Shown here piece after piece: positions 9,425 to 21,103 of a stretch of DNA of 64,000 bases (its first letter is position 1; each line of letters begins with the position of its first letter). The stretch comes from Rhynchopus euleeides (taxonomy: Eukaryota > Euglenozoa > Diplonemea > Diplonemida > Diplonemidae), in NCBI GenBank assembly GCA_963210315.1, contig OY723249.1, positions 1,302,569 to 1,366,568 on the forward strand. Direction: 5' to 3'. Made by a program: the position numbers and the translations under genes. A model generated the notes under the pieces. It ran no database searches and was not told where the DNA came from. It saw nothing but the letters and a program-made list of their open reading frames with translations.

Positions 9425-12400
9425 AAAATGGCTTTCCTCTCTACGATGGCTTCTCTGCTCGGCGGCCAGACCATTCAACACCGGCAGACGCGCGTGACGC
9501 CCTGTTGTACCCTTTCCCTTTCTTGCAGGCTTGGATCCTGCTGTCGCGGAGAGACCCGGGTGTTGCGCGCGTTTGCCGAGTGTTGGTCTGAGCCTTTGTG
9601 GCAGTTTGTAGGGAGGAACGGGTGGGCGGTTCGCTGTCTCTCTCTCTCTCTCTCTCTCTCTCCCCCCCTCCCCACACTGATCATTCCCCGGTGTCTCACG
9701 GGGCTGCGCTAGTTTGTGGGTCGCAACCTACAAAATACATACCCCCCACACGTCGCACTAGTTGCTGAGAGAAAATGGCGAGTCATGCTTCCAGTTGGTC
9801 TGCGAACGAGCGATCACTCGTTTCTACTTGTCAGTAACGAGTGGCACTCGTCGGATATTTATCGCTCGTCAGTCCACTAGTCAATGACTCGTCATCTCGT
9901 TGACGAGTGCGCCACGTGTAGCCAGATCAGGCCTCCCTACCCCAACTTTAGAACTTGGCATCTACCCTCCCCTTCCAGTGGTCTCAGGTTCGTAAGCCTG
10001 ACGCCACTGTCTGCTGTCATCTATCTGGCCCGTGTCAAGCGGCTTGCTCTTTCTTTGCAAGAGCCGTGAGTAAATGCAGGAATGCAACTGAGTTCAGTAT
10101 TCCGTTGTGCAGCGTGGATGGAAGGAGGGGGTGGGGCTCCAGGCTGCCCTGGTATTGGGGAAGGGAAGAAGGCGTCTCGCCGGTGGTTCTGATGGGAACG
10201 GCGGGGCATTGCGCGTGCGCACACAGTCTTGTTATAGGGGTCTTTCAACTCTGTGTCAAACAGTGTCAGTTTGACAAAGTAGGCAGCAGCCGAGCAGCTG
10301 TTCCACCTCCCCCCCCCCCCTCTCTTCGCTTTTTTAGATCTCGTTGTTTCTGCCGGCCCCCCCTTCGCCCCTCTTCGTTGTTGTTAAACAAGTGCAAGCT
10401 GTGCAGAAACAGACCCTTATCCCTCACCTGCCGCATCTCTCTTTCTGTCTCTTGCATTATCCCGGCTGCAACGGCGATTCAAAGGTCGCTTTGAGCCGCC
10501 TTGGCCAGGCCCTGTTGTTGTGACGTGCTCCATCAGAACTCCCTGTGGGTGTTGCGTCCACCATCATGGCTGATATTTACGTTTTTCTATCGTATTTTTG
10601 CAAGTTTGTTCTTGGTCTTGGTTTGGTGCAACCAGAAAAGCAGGGGTGCTGCGTCCACAACGCCCCATACATGTGTTCCCTGTGCTAGTTAAGCACAGGC
10701 TCGGGAAAACGCCAAAGTAAGTCTGAGGGTCCCTTGCCTTGGTTCCTATGGTGCCCTTGTGTTTTGTGGCAAGGAACCCTGTCTGTACCGCCGATCTCTA
10801 TATCTCTGTTCCCCCCGCATCTTTTTTATTTCTCTATTTCTATCTCTCTCTTTACGTTTCGTGTTGTCAAAAATAGACCAATGTCAACAGCACACATTGC
10901 AGAAGATCCACAATGGGCCTTTGGGCCGAGGCGAGTCTCAACCAGACCTGCGCAGCGCCCTGGATTAACAGCGTGCAGAGTCTGGCCGTTCTCTTCGGCC
11001 AGGCTTTGTTCGTTTGTCAGGATGAATGTCTGACAAAACCAGTCCCAAGGAACATTCAGCAATGTGTGACCCTTTCTTACTCGTGTTATTTGTGGTTACA
11101 GGTGTGCTAGAATCACTGCAGACTGCCACTGAACAGAACAGCCCATTCCCCAAATCCGTCCACCTCTGGCAAGGTGGCACAGAGGAGTTGGATACATGCC
11201 TCCTGGCACGGGGTTACCCTATGCTGCAGGCAATCTTAGGTGTGTTTCCCTCACAAAACAAGGTGAAATGCACCCAAATGCGCTTGTCTGCATGGCGTAG
11301 CGAAGACGCCCGGGGCCTGCTCTGCGAATCCCTGCCTGTTGTGTACTGGCACACCACCCTGGCCCGCGCAGGGCCCACCCCCACTCAGTGTGGCCACCAC
11401 ACAAAAAAAATGCGCAGCAGCAATGCCATGCCCCACCCGCCCCTCCCCGCAGACATCACCCCACACCCCCCTCCCCCAGCTGCTGCTGGCTGGCCGGAGG
11501 GAGGGAGGGAAGGGGGGGGGGGGGCGGGTTCACGCCTTTCTGCTTTTTTAAACTATTCACGCCCCCCCCCCCTCCCCACACACATCCCCCCCTCCCCCCG
11601 CCCCCCTCACCGTTTCATTCCCATCCCCCCAATTGTGGAAGCAGCAGCCGGCGTAGTCTCCTGTTGGCAGGCCAGGTGGCCTGCCTGCCCATCCACTCTC
11701 TCCCCGTCCGTGTGTCACTGGCGTTCGCCACAGCCACTCGCTACTGTGTAGCTGTGCAAGCGCCTTCGGTTGTTCTTCGCTGCAAGTAATGGCAAGGCTT
11801 TTATATATTTTTTGCCTTTATTTTGTTGCGGTGACTGTGTCAAGAAGTTTGTATACTTCCAAGTGAGAAAGAGAGTGTGCCAACGGAAAGGGGGTGGTGT
11901 GTGCGTGTGCGCGTGTGGGGAACCTGAGGTTACCGGCACTACCGGATACCCGCCAACCCACCATTGAGCTGGGCTCCCGCAAACTGCATAATTGGCCCAC
12001 TGAACACACACACACGCGCAGCCATGCCTCTGTGGTTAGTCAACGGCTCATCCGCATGCCCCCTTCTGCGCCCCTCCTCTCTCTCTCTCCATCCTCTCCA
12101 AACCGCCCCTCCCCAACCCTGGCGAAAGAATGTATGCCAGCCCTCCATACGCGCCGCAGCCCTGCTAGTGAATGCTGCAGTTGATCTCACTTGTCGCGCA
12201 TCCCCTCCCAACGCAATGGCTTACAACGGCTAGAAGCAGTAGTGCCATTGTCGCCTTCCCCTGAAGGAGAAATATGGGCCTTGATTGGAGGCGGAGGTGG
12301 TTCTGCCAGAATTTGATGGAGTTTCCTGTTGTTCTGTTGCGGCTCAGGTGATTCCGTAAATTGGGATTTGGTGGCGCAGTGCGTTGTGCTTTTTTCTACC

Positions 12401-14711
12401 CAAGATTATTGGTTGCGTTCAACAAAAAAAAAGGTCAAGTCCGGAGCTGTTCTCCCGCAGTTACTGGACAGGGTGTCTCACATTAAAGCGAAAGGAGTGC
12501 GCTTTTGGCGAACGGAGGGCTGGGTTCCTGCGGCGCAATCTGACAAACTCGCACACCAATTCCCCATTGCAGTCCCTTATCGCAGCTGCAGCACAAACAA
12601 TAACGCCATGCCCCTGTCACTACCTCAAAGAATAAACTGACTCATCTCGCACCACACCAGGCAGCTGATCGTCGATATCAATCATAAAATCCCCCCCCCC
12701 CCCCCAAAAGATAACAACAACCAACGCATCGCCCCATACGAACATGGCGTGCACTCCCGACCTGTGTTCCTGATTATCACGTCCTTTCTTACCCACCCCT
12801 TCTCGAAGCACGCCACTCCTAATTTTTGTGCGCCTTGTAATAGGTTTGTTGCGAGTGTGGAGGGGGGGGGGGTTGAGTGGGTGGCGGGGAAGGGGGTGGT
12901 GGTGGTGGTGAGAGCTCCCCAGATCTGCACGAGGCAGCCAGGCCAAACAAGGGGCAGGTCCGTTCCGGAGATAAAAGGCTCGAATCATCTCTCCCCTTCC
13001 ATCTCACCCGACCCATCCCCAGCCGACTCGCAACGTAGTGTAGTGTACGCAAAGGGGAAAATATGGATACCGGCGGAGAAGAATTGAAGCTGATCGATTT
13101 GAAAAATGTGTTGGGTGTGGGGGGGGGGGACTTCACTCCTCACTTCCCCATCCCCATCTCCCCCTCCTCCTCCTCCTCTCGGCATCACGGGTGAAGCGAG
13201 GTCAACTCTGTACCTGACTTTTCTCTGCTTCACTCCCCACTCCCCACTCCCCAGCCAGCCACCCCCCCACCCACCACCCACCCCAGTCCCTTCTCCTCTC
13301 CTGAAGCCCCCCACCCCCTTCCCCCCTTCGCATTTTTTTATCTGAATCACTCACCTCCCCACTCCAGACCTCTCTGTTGTTAGAACCACTCTTTTCCCCT
13401 TTTTGAATGTCAGCGCCATGAGGAAGATAAGCCGCATGGCGCGGGGGGTGGTGGTGGTGGTGGGATTTCCCCCCCCTCTTGTGATACCGCACCCTCACCG
13501 GTTGCACAAACAAGACAAAAGAATATCCTGGCATTCCCACCTCCCCCTTTTTTTTTTGCTGTGGTTGCGTCTTGCGGTTTTTGAAAACAAAAAGCAAGCA
13601 AAGTAAAAACAAGCTGGGGGCATTCGTTATGTGTCAAACTGTGTCAGTTTTAGGGGTCTTCGCTGGTCGTTATCCTTCGTCAGTTTTCAGCTAATTCAAC
13701 AGGAAATGCACCAAAAAATGCACTGACGACCACCCTGTAGCGAAGACCCCCTTTGTCTCCTGTTTTATGCGAGGTGCGGATCGCCTTTATCTGCACTTTT
13801 GAGCGAATGGTCACTCCACCACCACTAAATAGCCCCACTCTCTCTCTCTCTCGAGCACATCATGCAAGACGAGATACGGGGTGGGGTGGGGGGGGGGAAG
13901 GGAGGGCAACTCCTGTGCCTCGCTTTGTCACCAATTCACCACCTAAATCACACAGTGCCACACGCAAAAAAATATATGTATGCAAACCACAACCTGCTCA
14001 AACAAATGGTTGTCAAAAGGAGCCACAGGGCTTCCCACTATTCCCCACCCCCACCCCCCACCCCCCCCCCCCCGGCACAATCGCCAAACCGAATACAATG
14101 AGTGCTCTTTTTGCCCACCCCCCCTCCCCCCCTGGTGTCAAACAAAACTGTTTCGTTGTCTCTCTCTCTATCTCTCTCGAAGCCCCGTGTCCCTGCTCCC
14201 CTGATGATTGACCTCACCGTCAGGTTTCAGGCACTAACTGATTACCTGCAATAGAGTGAGGGGAAGAAGGTCGGAAGAAGGCGTCTGGATGATGTCGTGG
14301 GGGACGGTGGTAGTCAATACCAAACAATTGCCCTAGTGTGAGTGTCACCGCGTGTTGTCCGCGTTAGTACTTTTTTTTATTGAGCCATCGATGCAAAAAC
14401 GAACTAAAAAAACGTAACCAGATGGGGTGAGGAGGGGTGGTAAGATAAGGGAGAAGGGTAATTCGTACACGCGTATAGCATCCGGGTCAGGAGGCAGGTG
14501 GTGGCCCATATGCGTGTTGATAACAGAATGAAAAAAAATCATATGACTGGCTGACTGAGGGTGTCTAAGGTGTGACGGCCATTGCCACGGCAATTACCTT
14601 TTTCTGTTGCAGAATTTTCGTATTTGCTCTGGTTCTGGAACCCGGAAAATGTCCTGGGGGAAAAAAATAATGCCTGCACTTTATGGTGTAGCAGAAAACG
14701 GGGTTTTCAAC
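9425..14711. other. Gene-free stretch with simple repeats
   Basis: No supported gene. Holds a (CT)n tract at about 9638-9662, a cluster of ACGAG/CTCGT words at 9800-9913, poly-C/poly-G tracts at 10300-10320, 11505-11640 and 12860-13330, and one small TIR element (13653-13750). Apparent frames are low-complexity Pro/His/Ser translations. Confidence 0.6.
13653..13750. mobile_element. 98-bp MITE, family with AGCGAAGACCCC ends (copy 1)
   Basis: Terminal inverted repeat GGGGTCTTCGCT/AGCGAAGACCCC. The interior TTTTCAGCTAATTCAACAG is shared with the copies at 45332 and 47158. The flanks allow a TTT target duplication if the first G of the left end has mutated. Confidence 0.75.
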
Positions 14712-14713
14712 TA

Positions 14714-14870
14714 CACGGTGGACTCCAGCGGCCCTAGCGGGAGTCTGGGAGCGGGAGTCTGAGCGGGTGTCAAAGACTCCCGCTAGCGGGAGTCTATACT
14801 CCCGCTAGGGGGAGTCTGACTCCCCCTAGCGGGAGTCTTTTCACCTATTTTCATCCATTTTTCCCATGAT
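14714..14870. repeat. Left terminal inverted repeat of copy A
   Basis: 157 bp with several 20-bp palindromes of the GACTCCCGCTAGCGGGAGTC type in variant forms. It ends at TTTTTCCCATGAT, the complement of the inner edge of the right repeat. Confidence 0.85.
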
Positions 14871-15028
14871 ATAGTTACAGTCTACTGGCGTGGGGGGTAA
14901 AATCATGGTGGAAGAGGGATGGGGAGGGGCTTGTTTTGCTTCTGTCAGTTTCCCCGGACTCTGGACTACCTACCTATCCTCCTGGTAGCGGCTGCACCTG
15001 CGGAGGTGAGCGGTTAGAATTTGAGGTG

Positions 15029-16165
15029 TCAAAGTGCGGCCATCGCCTGTCGTAGTTGTGTTACACCTTGGGCAAGACAAGCCATCCTGCAGGCCTCATC
15101 TTCTTCGTCAGAACTGTCATCCCCCTCCTGCTGTGCGCGTTGGTCAAGCGTGCTCAAAGTCGCCTCGGATGACACGAATGGTGTGAAAGTCGCCCCCAGC
15201 GGGATTGGCATTTTGCACAAGCAGAGCGATAATTTGCGGTGTCCTTCGGGGAACCGGGACAGGAAGTAGGGCGCGCTGATGGGTTCAACGAAGTCCTGTG
15301 TGTTGCAGTGCACAAACCCCTTCTGCAGCTGTGTCAACTGTGTGCAAAGAACATACACAGCCAATCTATGAGCGTGTCGGGTGTGCAGACACGGACACAA
15401 AATGACTTCTCTATACCCGAGGATCCCGTCCTGCGACAGGTGCGCAACCTTCCAAGGCATGCCCGATGCGCGCCGCTTCTCTTCTGCCATCGCAAGATCT
15501 CTCTCGTAAGTTGCGGAGCTGGCGATTGTAACGGCATCTTTCTTGCGATGTCCGTTCTCTGCTTCTTCAAATTCGTCGTTGTTCTGCAGAGGCACTGCAT
15601 CTTCTGGAGCCCACCAATGATGGAGACTGTGTACGTAGGCATTGCGCGTTGATCCCTTTTCGGCATGCTCCATCAACCAGTGAAATATATGCCCTGAGAT
15701 CCGAGCACGCAAGAAGGGAATCCGGGCTGACTCATCCTTGCATCCCCAGAAGTGCCAGGGGATGTCTGCATACCGGAAATGCATGAGGTCTGCAAGGGAG
15801 ACAAAGAGGTAGCGGAACAAGCCCTTGTAGGTGTGTCCTGTGACAGGCAAGCACGACCTTCCGGAACTGAGCACCTGTCCCATTCTGCGACACATTCAGT
15901 GCAAGGTTTGTACAGGTCTTGTCGAATATTTTTTTGTTGTCTCATCCAGTACCCTGATCAGCCGCATGGCGAGCCCCTTGCAGTCATGGAGTGCTGGGGT
16001 GACGTAGCGGGCATTGGGAAGCACACCTGCCAAGAGGGAGGGGTAGCCAGCCTCTTTTATCTCAGAGAGAGTCAGGTGCGGGTATCGATGCACCTGTTGA
16101 TACCAGCGTTCTTCTGGGATGTCGCACAGTGAGCATCGGTGCCCTCGCCCCCCGCATCGCCTCAT
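15029..16165 (-). pseudogene. Main protein of transposon copy A, with one in-frame TGA
   Basis: Two open segments (16165-15896, 89 residues; 15895-15029, 288 residues) are in the same frame, separated by a single TGA at 15898-15896 that is directly followed by ATG. Conserved patches shared with the sister element are W-x2-Q-(V/L)-H ... EAG(Y/F) (near 16100), RY-x-DIP (near 15775), HW(W/F)-x-PEDA-x-PL (near 15605) and ERDL. The C-terminus is acidic (DDSSDEEDEA). The shared core suggests a transposition protein, but I recognise no DDE, HUH or recombinase motif. The stop is either decay or a boundary between two products. Confidence 0.6.
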
Positions 16166-16182
16166 TGTTGCCCACTGCTGAT

Positions 16183-16290
16183 CTATACTCCCGCTAGCGG
16201 GAGTTGGACTCCCCCTAGTTGAGACTCCCGAAAAGGGTTAAACCCGGTAGTGGTACCCTACCCCCGCTGGAGTCCACCGTGCAAGGCCGG
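16183..16290. repeat. Extra internal copy of the right terminal repeat
   Basis: Matches the outer two thirds of the right terminal repeat in the same orientation, ending CCGCTGGAGTCCACCGTG. It lies between the two minus-strand coding segments, where the sister element has coding sequence. This suggests that an end of another copy replaced part of the gene. Confidence 0.7.
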
Positions 16291-16430
16291 ATCAGCCCAC
16301 GGGTGGGTTTGAGGAAGAAATCTGGGGGGGCAAATTTTGCTGCGACTTCCGGTTTCACCCGGCCGAACTCCAGCATCTATCCAGACCCACGGTGCCAAGC
16401 CGTTCGCCCGTGTCGCGATCATTCGCGGCT

Positions 16431-16823
16431 TCAGGCTGCCCCCGACGACACGTTTGTATCCTGCACCTTGCCATACTTCGCCTCCACCTTGTATATGACG
16501 GAGAGCGCCCTCCTTCCGCATCGTTGCGACTTCCCTGACAGCGAACTTATCCATGTCAGGGAAGACATGGCGATGATTGCGTTGGCCACCTGGGTGCTGT
16601 GCTTGTGGAGCTCCTTGCTCAACACCGTTGCTAGGAGCCTTCTAATGGATCCCAGTGTCAGCACACTGCCCCCTTTTTTAACAGGGAAGGCCGTGCAAAA
16701 ATCATGCACAATGTTCGTCGCCTCCGCAGCCTCGGGACTCTCTGCGCTCTTCTTCTTCTTAATCGACTTTGCCGCCGGCTTCGCTGCCGGCTTCGCTGCC
16801 GGCTTCGTTGTCGTCTTCCCCAT
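16431..16823 (-). CDS. Small basic protein of transposon copy A
   Basis: 130 residues, starting MGKTTTKPAAKPAAKPAAKS, a lysine/alanine tail made of PAAK repeats (CCGGCTTCGCTG on the plus strand) like a linker-histone tail. A helical domain follows (SIRRLLATVLSKELHKHSTQ ... IIAMSSLTWISSL). It occupies the same position as the 133-residue protein of the sister element (50547-50948): first on the minus strand, just inside the right repeat. A role as DNA-binding accessory protein is a guess from composition and position. Confidence 0.5.
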   Translation of the reverse strand: MGKTTTKPAAKPAAKPAAKSIKKKKSAESPEAAEATNIVHDFCTAFPVKKGGSVLTLGSIRRLLATVLSKELHKHSTQVANAIIAMSSLTWISSLSGKSQRCGRRALSVIYKVEAKYGKVQDTNVSSGAA

Positions 16824-16917
16824 TTTTGTGAATCAGGTCTGCGAGCTGGGATGGGTGGAAACGTCCGTTTCGTTTGGTGTGGCTGTACTTCAGTGACGAG
16901 TGCCACATTGCATAGGT

Positions 16918-17074
16918 ATCATGGGAAAAATGAGTGAAAATAGGTGAAAAGACTCCCGCTAGGGGGAGTCAGACTCCCGCTAGCGGGAGTATAGACTCCC
17001 GCTAGCGGGAGTTGGACTCCCCCTAGTTGAGACTCCCGAAAAGGGTTACCCTACCCCCGCTGGAGTCCACCGTG
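16918..17074. repeat. Right terminal inverted repeat of copy A
   Basis: 157 bp, complement of 14714-14870 with small differences near the outer edge (CGAAAAGGGTTACCCTACCC replaces part of the palindrome array). Confidence 0.85.
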
Positions 17075-17105
17075 TACGAACGTACTACGAAATATGGGGG
17101 GGGGG

Positions 17106-17247
17106 GGTGTCGATTTTTTCGGTTTTTTTCCGTTTTTTCCTTTTTTTTCGTTTTTTCCGCCTGTGGGCGCTGGCTGCGACTTGGTCAAAATTCGACGAAA
17201 AAAAAACGGAAAACGAAAAAACGGAAAATCCCAAAATCGACACCCTG
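17106..17247. repeat. A/T-rich foldback, 142 bp
   Basis: Ends GGTGTCGATTTT and AAAATCGACACC. The T/CCG-run left half pairs imperfectly with the A/CGG-run right half around a 30-base centre. Looks like a small foldback element. Confidence 0.65.
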
Positions 17248-17474
17248 ATTTTCCGTTTTTTTCCGTTTTTTTCCGAGCACCAGAAATAGGCAGGGTTGTC
17301 GTAAGACCGGCGTGCCAAGGGGGAGGTGCTCGCATTTTTTTTTTGGGGGGGTCCAGAATGGGTCGTTTTTGGACATTTGAGCCCACTGCGAGCAGTGCCG
17401 GGTCCCGGAAACGCTGTTTCAAACGCTCAAAAGGGGAGGCGGTGGGCACCAGAACCCAGTAAATTTACCACAAA

Positions 17475-20110
17475 TGGTCCCACCCACGAACGGGTTACCC
17501 CCTGCCTCTAGGGGTTCCCCCCAGCCACAAATGGGTTACCCCCTGCCTCTAGGGGTTCCCCCCACTCACAAATGGGTTACCCCCTACCTCTAGGGGTTCC
17601 CCCCACTCACAAACGGGTTACCCCCTGCCTCTAGGGGTTCCCCCCACTCACAAACGGGTTACCCCCTGCCTCTAGGGGTTCCCCCCACCCACAAATGGGT
17701 TACCCCCTACCTCTAGGGGTTCCCCCCACTCACAAACTGGTTACCCCCTGCCTCTAGGGGTTCCCCCCACTCACAAATGGGTTACCCCCTACCTCTAGGG
17801 GTTCCCCCCACTCACAAACTGGTTACCCCCTGCCTCTAGGGGTTCCCCCCACCCACAAACGGGTTACCCCCTGCCTCTAGGGGTTCCCCCCACTCACAAA
17901 CGGGTTACCCCCTGCCTCTAGGGGTTCCCCCCACTCACAAATGGGTTACCCCCTACCTCTAGGGGTTCCCCCCACTCACAAACGGGTTACCCCCTGCCTC
18001 TAGGGGTTCCCCCCACCCACAAACGGGTTACCCCCTGCCTCTAGGGGTTCCCCCCACTCACAAATGGGTTACCCCCTACCTCTAGGGGTTCCCCCCACTC
18101 ACAAACGGGTTACCCCCTGCCTCTAGGGGTTCCCCCCACCTACCAATGGGTTACCCCCTACCTCTCGGGGTTCCCCCCACCCACAAATGGGTTACCCCCT
18201 GCCTCTAGGGGTTCCCCCCAGCCACAAATAGGTTGCCCCCTGCCTCTAGAGGTTCCCCCCAGCCACCAATGGGTTACCCCTACCTCTAGAGGTTCCGCCC
18301 AGCCACCAATAGGTTGCCCCCTACCTCTAGAGGTTCCCCCCAGCCACTAATGGGTTGCCACCTACCTCTAGAGGTTCCCCCCAGCCACCAATGGGTTGCC
18401 CCCTGCCTCTAGGGGTTCCCCCCACCCACAAACGGGTTACCCCCTGCCTCTAGGGGTTCCCCCCACTCACAAATGGGTTACCCCCTACCTCTAGGGGTTC
18501 CCCCCACTCACAAACGGGTTACCCCCTGCCTCTAGGGGTTCCCCCCACCCACAAATGGGTTACCCCCTACCTCTAGGGGTTCCCCCCACTCACAAACTGG
18601 TTACCCCCTGCCTCTAGGGGTTCCCCCCACTCACAAATGGGTTACCCCCTACCTCTAGGGGTTCCCCCCACTCACAAACTGGTTACCCCCTGCCTCTAGG
18701 GGTTCCCCCCACCCACAAACGGGTTACCCCCTGCCTCTAGGGGTTCCCCCCACTCACAAACGGGTTACCCCCTACCTCTAGGGGTTCCCCCCACTCACAA
18801 ACTGGTTACCCCCTGCCTCTAGGGGTTCCCCCCACCCACAAACGGGTTACCCCCTGCCTCTAGGGGTTCCCCCCACTCACAAACGGGTTACCCCCTGCCT
18901 CTAGGGGTTCCCCCCACTCACAAATGGGTTACCCCCTACCTCTAGGGGTTCCCCCCACTCACAAACGGGTTACCCCCTGCCTCTAGGGGTTCCCCCCACC
19001 CACAAACGGGTTACCCCCTGCCTCTAGGGGTTCCCCCCACCCACAAACGGGTTACCCCCTGCCTCTAGGGGTTCCCCCCACTCACAAATGGGTTACCCCC
19101 TACCTCTAGGGGTTCCCCCCACTCACAAACGGGTTACCCCCTGCCTCTAGGGGTTCCCCCCACCTACCAATGGGTTACCCCCTACCTCTCGGGGTTCCCC
19201 CCACCCACAAATGGGTTACCCCCTGCCTCTAGGGGTTCCCCCCAGCCACAAATAGGTTGCCCCCTGCCTCTAGAGGTTCCCCCCAGCCACCAATGGGTTA
19301 CCCCTACCTCTAGAGGTTCCGCCCAGCCACCAATAGGTTGCCCCCTACCTCTAGAGGTTCCCCCCAGCCACTAATGGGTTGCCACCTACCTCTAGAGGTT
19401 CCCCCCAGCCACCAATGGGTTGCCCCCTACCTCTAGAGGTTCCCCCCAGCCACTAATGGGTTGCCCCCTACCTCTAGAGGTTCCCCCCAGCCACCAATGG
19501 GTTGCCCCCTACCTCTAGAGGTTCCCCCCAGCCACCAATGGGTTGCCCCCTACCTCTAGAGGTTCCCCCCAGCCACTAATGGGTTGCCCCCTACCTCTAG
19601 AGGTTCCCCCCAGCCACCAATAGGTTGCCCCCTACCTCTAGAGGTTCCCCCCAGCCACCAATAGGTTGCCCCCTACCTCTAGAGGTTCCCCCCAGCCACC
19701 AATGGGTTGCCCCCTACCTCTAGAGGTTCCCCCCAGCCACCAATAGGTTGCCCCCTACCTCTAGAGGTTCCCCCCAGCCACCAATGGGTTGCCCCCTACC
19801 TCTAGAGGTTCCCCCCAGCCACCAATAGGTTGCCCCCTACCTCTAGAGGTTCCCCCCAGCCACCAATAGGTTGCCCCCTACCTCTAGAGGTTCCCCCCAG
19901 CCACCAATGGGTTGCCCCCTGCCTCTAGAGGTTCCCCCCAGCCACCAATGGGTTGCCCCCTACCTCTAGAGGTTCCCCCCAGCCACTAATGGGTTGCCAC
20001 CTACCTCTAGAGGTTCCCCCCAGCCACCAATGGGTTGCCACCTACCTCTAGAGGTTCCCCCCAGCCACTAATGGGTTGCCCCCTACCTCTAGAGGTTCCC
20101 CCCAGCCACC
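17475..20110 (+). repeat. 41-bp satellite array, about 64 units, two sequence classes
   Basis: Each unit reads (T/C)CACAAA(C/T)GGGTTACCCC, then CTGCCTCTAGGGGTTCCCC. Class 1 units have CCTCTAGGGG. Class 2 units have the palindrome ACCTCTAGAGGT with GCCACCAATGGGTTGCCCC. Class 1 fills 17475-18220 and about 18400-19230; class 2 fills about 18225-18400 and 19250-20110. A block beginning CACCTACCAATGGGTTACCC recurs at about 18138 and 19162, spacing 1024 bp (25 units), so there is a higher-order repeat. Confidence 0.95.
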
Positions 20111-20620
20111 CCCGCCCCGCCCCCCCCCCCCCATGACTTCATCCCGTCCCCACCCAAAGCTCAAGCTTCCTGGACACGCTCGTTTGAGCAATCTGGAATC
20201 TGTAGAAGGCTCGCCGTGTAGGCGGCCTTGGCTATTTTGCCGGCTTGCTGGTCTGCGGCCCAGGATGCGCCTGCAGCGCCGTGTTGTCCCACGTTCTTGA
20301 GGCACCAAGCTTGAGGATTCTCTGGCAGATATGTTCACGATGTCCTTCACGTCTCAACGGGTTCTTCGGGTGTCCCATTCAAAAAAACACCCGAAAAATA
20401 TGATGACTTTGCTAAACTGGACCCAACTCCCCATACTCTTTTTTTTGCCATTTTTCAGCATTTTCCCCTGATTTTTCGGTTTTTTTTTGAAAAAATTTAT
20501 TTTTTGTCCAGAATCGACACCCCCCGGGGGTGTGGGTTTTTTGTCCGATTTTGGTGCGATTTTGTTTGGTGGTAGGCCAACTGAGGTCAGGTGACTGTCC
20601 CATTTTTTCCGCTTTTTTGT
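20111..20620. other. No gene seen
   Basis: Unique-looking sequence after the satellite; no supported gene. Confidence 0.6.
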
Positions 20621-20760
20621 CGTCACTTACTGTCACTTACGGTCACTTAGCTTCACTGACAGTCACCGCACTGTCACTTACAGTCACAGAGCGTCAGTTC
20701 GCGTCACTTAAGGTCACTTAGCGTTACTTAGTGTCACTTAGTGCCACTTACAGTCACTCA
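20621..20760 (+). repeat. Ten-base iteron array (GTCACTTA), 14 units
   Basis: Fourteen consecutive units of ten bases with consensus NNGTCACTTA; one phase shift of a base occurs at the sixth unit. The ten-base period puts every motif on about the same face of the helix. Confidence 0.85.
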
Positions 20761-20939
20761 GGGAGTCGTTGGTTTTCTCGTGTTCTGAGCTGATCAAGCC
20801 CCGTAATGGCAGAAAACCGAGCGTGGTCGATGTGAATCCCGCAGGACTGATCGTGAATGCACAGAGAGAGCTGAGAAGGGACATATTTCCCACCCGACAA
20901 GCAGGTGAACGACAGTGCTGTCGATCACGATCGGTGCCC

Positions 20940-21032
20940 CGATATTTTCCACACCTCTGCGAGGTTGCCCCGATATTTTCCACATCTCTGCGAGGTTGCC
21001 CCGATATTTTCCACACCTCTACGAGGTTGCCG
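20940..21032 (-). repeat. 31-bp iteron array, three units, inverted relative to 21227-21440
   Basis: Units of CGATATTTTCCACACCTCTG, then CGAGGTTGCCC, with starts 31 bp apart (20941, 20972, 21003). Confidence 0.9.
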
Positions 21033-21103
21033 GGAAGAATCGTCACCCCCCATAGGTCTGAGATGACTCAGACTAGTAGCCGTTGTCTGACCGGGCGAAC
21101 GAC

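Larger units (their letters stand above)
14714..17074 (-). mobile_element. 2.36-kb DNA transposon of an unrecognised family, copy A
   Basis: Bounded by 157-bp inverted repeats (14714-14870 and 16918-17074) that start CACGGTGGACTCCAGCGG and contain reiterated GACTCCCGCTAGCGGGAGTC palindromes. A TA dinucleotide flanks each end. A short uninterrupted relative of the joined flanks lies at 21741-21772, which supports insertion with a 2-bp TA duplication. Two protein-coding segments lie on the minus strand. I see no known transposase signature. A sister element lies at 48576-51523. Confidence 0.75.

Noticed and set aside
15896-15898. UGA reassigned to an amino acid in this organism
   Set aside because: The in-frame TGA in copy A and after gag made me consider it, but the kinase gene and the monooxygenase end at TGA at natural C-termini.
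17475-20110. CRISPR-like array
   Set aside because: The 41-bp units are contiguous without unique spacers; this is a satellite, and the genome is eukaryotic.
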